From contig JANXQR010000196.1 of NCBI GenBank assembly GCA_025353435.1, positions 1 through 5,333 on the forward strand: a DNA stretch of 5,333 nucleotides, written 5' to 3'. The translations under genes and the position numbers were made by a program. The stretch comes from Acidobacteriota bacterium. Lineage in GTDB: Bacteria; Acidobacteriota; Terriglobia; Terriglobales; Acidobacteriaceae. Of the stretch, positions 1-5,333 are shown one piece after another; positions within the stretch are counted from its first letter, which is position 1, and every line of letters begins with the position of its first letter. The notes under the pieces are model-generated. The model was not told the origin of the DNA, did no database searches, and saw only the letters and a list, made by a program, of their open reading frames with translations.

Positions 1-211
1 GCAATGAGGCCCTTCCAAGCATCGATGCGCTCGGGATGCGCCGTGAGCACCTGGCGATAGATTGCGTAGGCCTGATCAGTATTACCGCGCTGCAATTGCA
101 GCTCGCGGCCATTTACCTGCAGCGCGGTAATACTGATCAGGCCTACGCAATCTATCGCCAGGTGCTCACGGCGCATCCCGAGCGCATCGATGCTTGGAAG
201 GGCCTCATTGC
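1..211. repeat. Perfect 94-bp inverted repeat (probable fold-back artefact)
   Basis: Positions 1-94 are the exact reverse complement of 118-211, with no mismatch, around a 23-base spacer (95-117). Base 1 pairs with base 211, so the arm is cut by the window edge and may be longer. The right arm lies in frame in the TPR part of the BcsC gene and encodes normal TPR sequence (QRGNTDQAYAIYRQ). The left arm, read in the same frame, gives MRREHLAIDCVGLISITA, which has no TPR character. I infer that the right arm is the native copy and the left arm a fold-back (chimeric amplification product or assembly palindrome at a contig end). A true genomic inverted duplication is possible but less likely. Confidence 0.95.
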
Positions 212-3200
212 CACTTTGCAGGCTACCAACCACACCAACGAAGCGCTTCAGGAACTAGCGTTCATCCCGGTTCCGGTGCGCGCGCAACTCGACGCCGATC
301 CGGAATTCGTCCAGACTGAAGCCAGTCTCTACGCCTCTGCCGGCGACGTGGCCCATGCCACCGAGTACATGAATCGCGTCATGCGCCACTACGCGGAGCT
401 CGGCGCTCCGGAGCCGGCCGATCTCGCCATTCAGAATTCGTGGATTCTCTACAACACCAAGAACGATCGCGCCCTCTACCCAGCGTTGATGCGCCTCGGC
501 GGCCGCCAGGATCTCACCATCCCGCAGCGCGAAGTGATTCAGACCATCTGGGCAAACTGGGCAGTGCGCCGCGCCGGCACCGCCATCGATAACGACGACA
601 ACGATCGTGCCGTCGAGATTCTTGAAGCCGCTGCAGCGGCCTTCCCTGACAACGTTGAAGTGCGGCGCGTTCTTGCTGGCGGCTATCTCAAGACCGGCGA
701 AACTCGTCTCGCCCTCCAGATCTACAAGAGCCTGCCCACGCAGGACGCCAGCGCAGCCGACTTCCAGGGTGCCATCGGCGCCGCGCTCGCCGCCGGAGAC
801 AAGACGCAGGCTGAAACCTGGCTCCGCGAGGCTCTCGATCGTTACCCGCAGGACTATCACATCCTGGGCCTTGCAGCTCGCTTTGAGCAGGCCCGTGGCG
901 ATAACCAGCGCGCCGCCGACTTCTGGCGCGCCTCCATCGCCGCCATGCCACAGGGCACCCCGACTGACCGCCTGGCTCACGACCTCGCCTATCCCGACGT
1001 AAACACCAAGCCTCATACGGCGCGCACCGCTACCGATCTGGCACGACTGCTCGATCCCGCTTACGCAGCGGCAAATGAACCGTTCGCAAAGACCGTCAAG
1101 CTGCCGCCGCTTCCCGCTTACGGTCCAGATCCATACTTGGGCACCGCTCCCGTTGTGTTAGGCGGCCAACAGACAACCATCGCGCGCCAGACCGCCCTGC
1201 CAAGTGCTCCGTCAACTACCCGCGAGAGGGTGCCGCGAAGCGAGCTGAACCTGCCGCCAACACCTGCGCGCGCACCGGCTTCCTCGACCCAGGGACTTTC
1301 CGCGCCTCCCACCGCGGCTCAAAATTCCACTCCCACAACCGGCCGTAGGCGCAATCGCAAATCCGCGCCAAATGGATCAGCGAGTCCCGGCTACACCGGC
1401 CAGATGACTCTTCCGCCCACAGAAGAGAACATCACTACCACGGAGCCTTCCGCGCCATACCGGCCTCAAGTCCAGGTGCCAATCCAGATTCCGCCACAGG
1501 CCCCAGTGCAAACACCATCTCTGACACCGGACCCGCAGCCAGTCTTTATTCCATCGCCGCAGCAGACCGAGCCGGGCACTCAATCCCAACCGACAAACCC
1601 GCAGACGCAACAGCCGGCTCCGCAATTCAATCCAGCGCCGTCCGTTCAAGTCCCCGTAACGCCTCCGGCCCAACAGCAGACTCCGCCATCGATTTACATT
1701 CCTTCGCCGCAGTCCGCAAACAGGCCGCCCGACACCGGTACCAAGCCGGCACTGCGCATTTCTTCGCAGCCTATGGATGCAAACGCGGCGCAAGTGCAAG
1801 CCTTGTTTGCCGATCAGACTGACGGCCAGCTCACGCAAGGATCGGCAGCCCAGATTCGCAGCCTGGGCAACGCTCCCGTAACAGTTCCCAAGGCCACAAA
1901 TCCCAACACCCAGACGGCCGCAAACGCGCCCCCGGTTCACCCCGTCTGGAGTGACACCCAATACACCCCATCCGCGCAGGAAGCCGCCACCGGAGCCTAT
2001 TCCGCCCCGAAGGGGCAAAACCGGAACGCCACGCAGCCCAGCCAGACACAGCAGCCCATTCAGCAGAATACGCAGCCGAGTAATCCCACTCCCTCTACAG
2101 GGAAAAAGAAGAAATCCAGCCAATCAGGCCCCACCGTTCCCACCCTGGTTACCGCGCCCAACACTGACCAGACGGGCCCGGTTCAGCCGCCCGAGCAGCA
2201 GCCCGTCAATCCCGCAGCCGCCCAGCCCGGTATCTCCGACGAGGAACTTGAGCAGCGCAGTCTGCCCCCCCTCCGCGGTCCCTGGGTCAAGGTTCAGCGC
2301 CAGCCACAGGTGGTCAGTCCCCGCGACGAGGCCGAGGCGCAGTTGCGCTCCCTCGAAAGCGGCTACAGCGGCTGGATGGGCGGCGCCGGGAGCTTCAACT
2401 ATCGCAGCGGCGATCTTGGCTACGACCGCCTTGCCTCTCTCGAAGCGCCCTTCGAATTCTCAGCGCCCCTCGGCTACCACGCGCGGTTCACCATCCTCGC
2501 CAAGCCTGTGTTCCTTGACTCCGGACAGGCAGACGGCACCAGCGTCATTACGGTTCAAGAATCCACCACCTCCGGCCGCTCTCTCGTCACCATCCCCACG
2601 CCCCTGGGAACCGACACCAACACCGGACCCGTCGCTGGAACCACGACCACTCCCACGCCTCCGGCACAACAAAATGCGGCGGGCGTTGCTGGAGAGATCC
2701 AACTTGCCTTCCCCCAACTTGCCATTTCAGCGGGATACACGCCGCTCGGCTTCCTCGTTTCCAACTGGAATGCCCGTGTCAATTTCCGACCCGGAAACGG
2801 CCCATTCAGCTTCGCGTTCAGCCGTGACTCCGTAAAGGACACGCAGCTCTCCTACGCCGGACTCCGCGATCCCGGAACCGCTTCGCTCAGCTTTCCAGGC
2901 ACCATCTGGGGCGGCGTTATGGCCAACCAGGGCAACGTGCAATTTGCACGCGGTGACGCCCTGTCCGGCTTCTACGCCGGCGTCGGCGGACAATACCTCA
3001 CCGGTTATCAGGTCGAGTCCAACACCCGCTTCGACGGCTCAGGCGGCGCTTACTGGCGTGTTAAAGCCATTCCGGAATACGGAAACCTCAGCATCGGCGC
3101 CAACTTCTTCGGCATGCACTACGCCCACAACGAGCAGGCCTATACCTTCGGCATGGGCGGCTACTTCAGCCCGCAGGCTTACTTCCTGGCCAACATTCCC

Positions 3201-3578
3201 ATCACTTGGTCCGGCCATTACATGACCCGCTGGCACTACGAAGTTCTCACCGGCCTCGGCGTTCAGGCCTTCCAGCAGGATTCAGCCCCGCTGTTCCCGC
3301 TGCCCGGCCAAAAGGCCAGCGAAATCGGCCTTAACAACGCCGCGCTCCCAGCGCTCACCAGCGTCGGTGCCAACTACAATCTGCGCGGCAACGTCTCCTA
3401 TCAAATCGGCCCCCACTGGTTCGCCGGCGGATTTGTCAGCGCCAACAACTCCCGCAACTACGCCACCGTTTCGGCAGGGTTTTCGATTCACTACATGTTC
3501 CGGGCCCAGCCCTCCGCCGTCATTTCGCCCACTGGCCTCTTCTCGAATGAGGGCCTCCGCCCCTTCACCGTTCCATAG
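36..3578 (+). CDS. bcsC: Cellulose synthase operon protein C (BcsC-like): periplasmic TPR scaffold plus outer-membrane beta-barrel exporter, 5' partial
   Basis: BcsC proteins export the cellulose (or related beta-glucan) chain: periplasmic TPR helices contact the synthase/periplasmic complex and a C-terminal 16-strand barrel forms the outer-membrane pore. Here residues ~20-310 are TPR-like, for example AAIYLQRGNTDQAYAIYRQ near the start and AARFEQARGDNQRAADFW near residue 280. Residues ~370-735 are a low-complexity Pro/Gln/Thr/Ser linker. Residues ~765-1155 match the BcsC C-terminal domain: a hinge (LRSLESGYSGWMGGAGSFNY), LSYAGLRDPG, a TRFDGSGGAYWR segment and GMGGYFSPQ, all characteristic of the family. 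The frame is open to the left edge. The ATG at 36 lies in the inverted-repeat arm, so residues 1-19 are probably not native and the real gene is truncated: no signal peptide is visible, and fewer TPRs remain than in typical BcsC (E. coli BcsC is about 1157 residues without such a linker). The stop is TAG at 3576-3578. Function is confident; the start is not. Confidence 0.92.
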   Translation: MRREHLAIDCVGLISITALQLQLAAIYLQRGNTDQAYAIYRQVLTAHPERIDAWKGLIATLQATNHTNEALQELAFIPVPVRAQLDADPEFVQTEASLYASAGDVAHATEYMNRVMRHYAELGAPEPADLAIQNSWILYNTKNDRALYPALMRLGGRQDLTIPQREVIQTIWANWAVRRAGTAIDNDDNDRAVEILEAAAAAFPDNVEVRRVLAGGYLKTGETRLALQIYKSLPTQDASAADFQGAIGAALAAGDKTQAETWLREALDRYPQDYHILGLAARFEQARGDNQRAADFWRASIAAMPQGTPTDRLAHDLAYPDVNTKPHTARTATDLARLLDPAYAAANEPFAKTVKLPPLPAYGPDPYLGTAPVVLGGQQTTIARQTALPSAPSTTRERVPRSELNLPPTPARAPASSTQGLSAPPTAAQNSTPTTGRRRNRKSAPNGSASPGYTGQMTLPPTEENITTTEPSAPYRPQVQVPIQIPPQAPVQTPSLTPDPQPVFIPSPQQTEPGTQSQPTNPQTQQPAPQFNPAPSVQVPVTPPAQQQTPPSIYIPSPQSANRPPDTGTKPALRISSQPMDANAAQVQALFADQTDGQLTQGSAAQIRSLGNAPVTVPKATNPNTQTAANAPPVHPVWSDTQYTPSAQEAATGAYSAPKGQNRNATQPSQTQQPIQQNTQPSNPTPSTGKKKKSSQSGPTVPTLVTAPNTDQTGPVQPPEQQPVNPAAAQPGISDEELEQRSLPPLRGPWVKVQRQPQVVSPRDEAEAQLRSLESGYSGWMGGAGSFNYRSGDLGYDRLASLEAPFEFSAPLGYHARFTILAKPVFLDSGQADGTSVITVQESTTSGRSLVTIPTPLGTDTNTGPVAGTTTTPTPPAQQNAAGVAGEIQLAFPQLAISAGYTPLGFLVSNWNARVNFRPGNGPFSFAFSRDSVKDTQLSYAGLRDPGTASLSFPGTIWGGVMANQGNVQFARGDALSGFYAGVGGQYLTGYQVESNTRFDGSGGAYWRVKAIPEYGNLSIGANFFGMHYAHNEQAYTFGMGGYFSPQAYFLANIPITWSGHYMTRWHYEVLTGLGVQAFQQDSAPLFPLPGQKASEIGLNNAALPALTSVGANYNLRGNVSYQIGPHWFAGGFVSANNSRNYATVSAGFSIHYMFRAQPSAVISPTGLFSNEGLRPFTVP
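1143..2240 (+). other. Long low-complexity Pro/Gln/Thr-rich linker inside BcsC
   Basis: This segment encodes about residues 370-735 of the BcsC-like protein. It is dominated by Pro, Gln, Thr, Ser and Ala, has few charged or large hydrophobic residues, and contains no recognisable fold. It joins the TPR region to the barrel hinge. Two short basic clusters (RRRNRK at residues 437-442 and KKKK at 690-693) and an imperfect internal repeat (VQVP followed by FIPSPQ or YIPSPQ) stand out. It is most likely an intrinsically disordered periplasmic spacer. The frame stays open through it and the barrel follows in the same frame, so it is not a frameshift product. Confidence 0.8.
1470..1712 (+). repeat. 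Imperfect protein-level repeat in the BcsC linker
   Basis: Two related segments occur in the Pro/Gln linker. The first begins VQVPIQIPP at residue 479 and ends VFIPSPQQ at 503-510. The second begins VQVPVTPP at residue 537 and ends IYIPSPQS at 553-560. The order VQVP, Pro/Gln stretch, aromatic-IPSPQ is kept, with different spacing (24 versus 16 residues). This suggests growth of the linker by duplication and decay, although chance similarity in low-complexity sequence cannot be excluded. Confidence 0.5.
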
Positions 3579-3728
3579 CCTCGCAATTCAAAAAATTTCG
3601 CCCTGGATCACAAGCGATGGCAGCGGGCCGAACGGTCCCCTGTCGCATCATTCCCAAAATGAGTGATCTCCAAATCTGACCGCGACACAACTCCGCACCT
3701 TGTTCTCGGCATCTACCCATGCAAACTA

Positions 3729-3757
3729 GGCACGCCCTGGCACGCCTCGGGCACGCC
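3729..3757 (+). repeat. Three phased copies of GGCACGCC upstream of the methyltransferase gene
   Basis: The octamer GGCACGCC occurs exactly at 3729-3736, 3739-3746 and 3750-3757, with start-to-start distances of 10 and 11 bases, about one DNA helical turn. It lies in the gap between the BcsC stop and the methyltransferase start. Same-face spacing fits a regulator binding array. The middle copy also resembles part of a sigma-54 promoter (TGGCACG, then GC twelve bases after the GG), but the -12 element lacks the usual TT. The function is unproven. Confidence 0.5.
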
Positions 3758-3804
3758 ATTCTGTGAAGTCCCCCCATGGGGCGGGTCAATGCTTGGTAAA
3801 TTCC

Positions 3805-3810
3805 GAGGTG
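3805..3810 (+). promoter_or_regulatory. Candidate ribosome binding site deciding the methyltransferase start
   Basis: GAGGTG matches the anti-Shine-Dalgarno complement and ends six bases before an in-frame TTG at 3817. The in-frame GTG at 3763 has no purine-rich site before it, and the ATG at 3829 is 18 bases past this motif, which is too far. The motif therefore favours the TTG start. Confidence 0.45.
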
Positions 3811-3816
3811 CTTCTT

Positions 3817-4773
3817 TTGCCCAGTCTCATGCGAAATTCCACGGTCCGCGCGACCCTCTCTTCCATTTTTCAGGCTGTGCAGGGCAGGTTGGGCGTCAGT
3901 GTTGTGCCATCTCACTTCTATTTTCCGGTGCCCAAACTCAAGTCATTTCAAGACAAGGACTGGAAAGCCTGCCGTCCTTGCGCAGGAATTGACTTCCGGC
4001 TTTCTGAACAGATCGATCGCCTCCATTCCGATCTGCTTCCCTTCGCCGAGGAGTGGACATTCCCTGAATTCGCTAACGGGGACGCCCACAAATTCCACTT
4101 TAATAATGGGTTCTTCGAGCGCGTCGACGCCGAAGTGGCCTACTCCTTTATCCGCCACCGCAAGCCCAGGCGCATCATCGAGATCGGCAGCGGCAACAGC
4201 ACCCTCATCATGTCCACGGCCATTCGCAAGAACCAGGCCGAGGGTTTCCCCTGCGACCTTACCAGCATCGAACCGTATCCGGCGCCTTTCCTCAAAGACG
4301 GCCTCAACGGCCTGACCCGGCTCATCGAAAAGCCTGTCCAGCAGGTTCCCCTTGACGTCTTTAAGGCCCTCGGCAAGGGCGACATTCTCTTCATCGACTC
4401 AAGCCATGTCGTTGCAATGGACAGTGACGTCCTTTACGAAATTCTCCAGATCCTGCCCCATGTGGCGCCCGGTGTCCTTATCCACATCCACGACATCTTT
4501 ACCCCCCTCGACTATCCCGAAAAGTTCGTCATGACCAACCTCTGCTTCTGGGGTGAGCAGTACTTGCTCGAGTCCTTCCTGGCCTACAACTCCAGTTTCA
4601 AAGTCATTTGGGCGTCCAGCGCCATGCAGCAGTTCCACCCCGACATCCTCCGCGACGCCTTTCCGGGATGGCAGGGCAGCTTTGAGCGCATGCCCGCTGG
4701 GCTGAAGGTCTTCACCCCCACCCTCGACAACAGGAACGTTATGCCTTGCAGCTGCTGGATCGAAAGACTTTAA
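3817..4773 (+). CDS. Class I SAM-dependent methyltransferase (Methyltransf_24-like)
   Basis: This is a Rossmann-fold methyltransferase that probably transfers a methyl group from S-adenosylmethionine; the substrate is unknown. Counting from the alternative GTG at 3763, motif I is RRIIEIGSGNST (residues ~136-147, SAM-binding glycine loop), the acidic end of strand 2 is in TSIEPYP (Glu ~170), and DILFIDSSHV (~207-216) and LIHIHDIF (~239-246) match the later strands of the Methyltransf_24 family, including the Asp-Ser-Ser-His and His-Asp pairs typical of that group. An N-terminal GRLGVSVVPSHFYFPVP stretch precedes the catalytic domain. No signal peptide or membrane segment is evident, so it is probably cytoplasmic. 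Starts at GTG 3763, TTG 3817 and ATG 3829 are all possible. I chose 3817 because of the GAGGTG motif; sequence before it looks unlike a conserved domain. The gene follows the BcsC gene by about 240 bases and is closed by a strong terminator, so it is last in its transcription unit. Family call firm, start uncertain. Confidence 0.87.
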   Translation: MPSLMRNSTVRATLSSIFQAVQGRLGVSVVPSHFYFPVPKLKSFQDKDWKACRPCAGIDFRLSEQIDRLHSDLLPFAEEWTFPEFANGDAHKFHFNNGFFERVDAEVAYSFIRHRKPRRIIEIGSGNSTLIMSTAIRKNQAEGFPCDLTSIEPYPAPFLKDGLNGLTRLIEKPVQQVPLDVFKALGKGDILFIDSSHVVAMDSDVLYEILQILPHVAPGVLIHIHDIFTPLDYPEKFVMTNLCFWGEQYLLESFLAYNSSFKVIWASSAMQQFHPDILRDAFPGWQGSFERMPAGLKVFTPTLDNRNVMPCSCWIERL

Positions 4774-4813
4774 ACCCACCCGACCCCGAAATAACCCGTT
4801 CAGCAAGGCCAAC

Positions 4814-4848
4814 GGGCGATGGATACCCCCATCGCCCTTTTCCTTTTT
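4814..4848 (+). terminator. Intrinsic (Rho-independent) terminator after the methyltransferase gene
   Basis: A perfect 9-bp stem, GGGCGATGG (4814-4822) with CCATCGCCC (4829-4837), encloses the loop ATACCC. It is followed directly by TTTTCCTTTTT (4838-4848). It lies 40 bases after the methyltransferase stop and ends that transcript on the + strand. Confidence 0.9.
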
Positions 4849-4882
4849 AATTTCTCCTCATCCACCATCGATATGCATAATC

Positions 4883-4902
4883 CAGGCCGATTTGCTGGCC
4901 TG
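4883..4902. repeat. Short inverted repeat upstream of the DUF2089 gene
   Basis: CAGGCC (4883-4888) and GGCCTG (4897-4902) form a 6-bp stem with an 8-base loop, GATTTGCT. There is no T-tract after it on the + strand, so it does not look like a terminator. Its place just upstream of the AT-rich promoter-like region would suit an operator, but this is speculative. Confidence 0.4.
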
Positions 4903-4907
4903 ACCCT

Positions 4908-4970
4908 ATAAATCAATAAAATCAATAAAAGCTATTGCAATAATAGATAAAATGAATTACAGTCATCTTG
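4908..4970 (+). promoter_or_regulatory. AT-rich promoter region of the DUF2089 gene
   Basis: This stretch is sharply richer in A and T than the coding sequence around it. It contains a perfect tandem repeat of AAATCAATA (4910-4918 and 4919-4927) and the inverted repeat CTATT/AATAG (4932-4936 and 4942-4946) with the palindrome ATTGCAAT inside. A possible sigma-70-type pair is TTGCAA (4935-4940) and TACAGT (4958-4963), 17 bases apart, each matching 4 of 6 consensus bases. Another possible -10 is TAAAAT (4948-4953), without a good -35. The region is likely a promoter, but the exact elements are uncertain. Confidence 0.45.
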
Positions 4971-4975
4971 CATTT

Positions 4976-4984
4976 AAGAAAAGG
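4976..4984 (+). promoter_or_regulatory. Ribosome binding site of the DUF2089 gene
   Basis: The purine run AAGAAAAGG ends 10 bases before the ATG at 4995. It supports that start, and no other in-frame start has a comparable motif nearby. Confidence 0.55.
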
Positions 4985-4994
4985 TTCCACAATC

Positions 4995-5333
4995 ATGACC
5001 TCCGACCCAAAATCCGGTACCGACTGGCAGGAACTCCTCCGCATTGCCCAGGGCACCTCGCTCATCGTCGAGCGCGTCCGCATCCCGGAGAAGGGAATTG
5101 CCGTCGAAGGCACCTTCGTCCTGCCGCAACTATCCCGCCTCAGCCTCGAAGACCAGGTCTTCATCACCGCCTTCATTCGCTCCCACGGTTCAATCAAGGA
5201 GATGGAGCAGGTCTTCGGCGTCAGCTACCCAACCATCAAGGCCCGGCTGAACCGCATCGCCGGCCAACTCGACTTCATCGAAACCGACCCATTGCCCTCT
5301 CGCACCGAGGTTCTCGAACGCCTCAACAGCGGC
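4995..5333 (+). CDS. DUF2089-family helix-turn-helix protein, 3' partial
   Basis: The frame is open from ATG 4995 to the window edge, giving 113 residues with no stop. The core EGTFVLPQLSRLSLEDQVFI (residues ~39-58), then the FIRSHGSIKEMEQVFGVSYP stretch (~60-79) and TIKARLNRIAGQLDFI, match the DUF2089 pattern: a short beta segment, then a helix-turn-helix with the GxxKExxxxxGxSYPTxxxRL signature, suggesting DNA binding. Many DUF2089 members begin with a CPxCG zinc ribbon; here the corresponding N-terminal part has no cysteine at all. The visible end, SRTEVLERLNSG, resembles the start of the short SHOCT/LiaX-like helix pair (EILxxLExGxIsxxEAxxLL) seen at the C-terminus of related proteins, so probably only about 15-30 residues are missing; this is inference. 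It has its own promoter-like region and follows a terminator, so it starts a new transcription unit. Its target is unknown; it may be autoregulatory or act on downstream membrane-stress genes. Confidence 0.8.
   Translation, partial: MTSDPKSGTDWQELLRIAQGTSLIVERVRIPEKGIAVEGTFVLPQLSRLSLEDQVFITAFIRSHGSIKEMEQVFGVSYPTIKARLNRIAGQLDFIETDPLPSRTEVLERLNSG

Noticed and set aside
90..101. 12-base palindrome CTGCAATTGCAG as a regulatory site
   Set aside because: It straddles the junction of the fold-back repeat, so it is more likely linked to the artefact or is plain coding sequence.
255..1016. Long open frame of 253 codons on the minus strand
   Set aside because: It lies antisense to clear TPR coding sequence, its translation has no recognisable domain, and long antisense frames are common in GC-rich genes.
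1377..2123. Minus-strand open frame of 248 codons, rich in Leu/Arg/Gly
   Set aside because: It is the antisense shadow of the Pro/Gln-rich linker; its composition follows directly from the complementary codons.
1951..2835. Plus-strand open frame of 294 codons, Pro/Ser/Arg-rich
   Set aside because: It overlaps bcsC in another frame and crosses from the linker into the conserved barrel; no domain is visible.
3579..3700. Possible terminator after bcsC
   Set aside because: I looked for a stem followed by a T-tract. The GGGCCGAACGGTCCC segment pairs poorly and has no T-run after it.
3565..3915. Minus-strand frame of 116 codons over the gap after bcsC
   Set aside because: No domain similarity is visible and it overlaps the start of the methyltransferase gene; composition does not look coding.
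3663..3992. Plus-strand frame of 109 codons overlapping the methyltransferase start
   Set aside because: Different frame from the methyltransferase, no recognisable domain, and it runs well into conserved coding sequence.

Overview
The window looks like part of a GC-rich, Gram-negative bacterial chromosome or metagenomic contig. It holds three genes, all on the + strand: an outer-membrane cellulose/exopolysaccharide export protein (BcsC family), a class I SAM-dependent methyltransferase, and a DUF2089-type helix-turn-helix protein that runs off the right edge. The BcsC barrel proves an outer membrane. The mix of an unusual proline/glutamine-rich BcsC, a Methyltransf_24-like protein and a DUF2089 protein would fit Acidobacteriota (Terriglobia), but that is an inference from protein style and not a demonstrated placement.

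Layout. Positions 1-211 form a perfect inverted repeat (two 94-base arms, 23-base spacer) whose right arm lies inside the BcsC TPR coding sequence. The left arm does not encode plausible TPR sequence and sits exactly at the window edge, so it is most likely a fold-back artefact of amplification or assembly. Genuine gene sequence probably starts around position 95, so the true N-terminus of BcsC (signal peptide and more TPRs) is not visible. The BcsC reading frame then runs to 3578: TPR region, a long low-complexity Pro/Gln/Thr linker of roughly 365 residues, and the conserved C-terminal beta-barrel. A gap of about 240 bases follows, with three phased copies of GGCACGCC. The methyltransferase ends at 4773 and is closed by a textbook intrinsic terminator (4814-4848). 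A short AT-rich promoter-like region (about 4850-4994) with small direct and inverted repeats precedes the DUF2089 gene, which starts at 4995 with a good ribosome binding site.

How the genes relate. BcsC is normally the last structural component of a bacterial cellulose synthase operon (bcsA-bcsB-bcsZ-bcsC), so the left flank of the real genome probably holds bcsA/B. The methyltransferase is on the same strand but separated by a gap, so co-transcription is possible and unproven. A role in modifying a glycan or small molecule would be a guess. The terminator separates the DUF2089 gene as its own transcription unit. I see no rRNA, tRNA, CRISPR array, insertion sequence or clear new multi-gene system here. 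The most distinctive items are the fold-back at the left edge and the long disordered linker inside BcsC.
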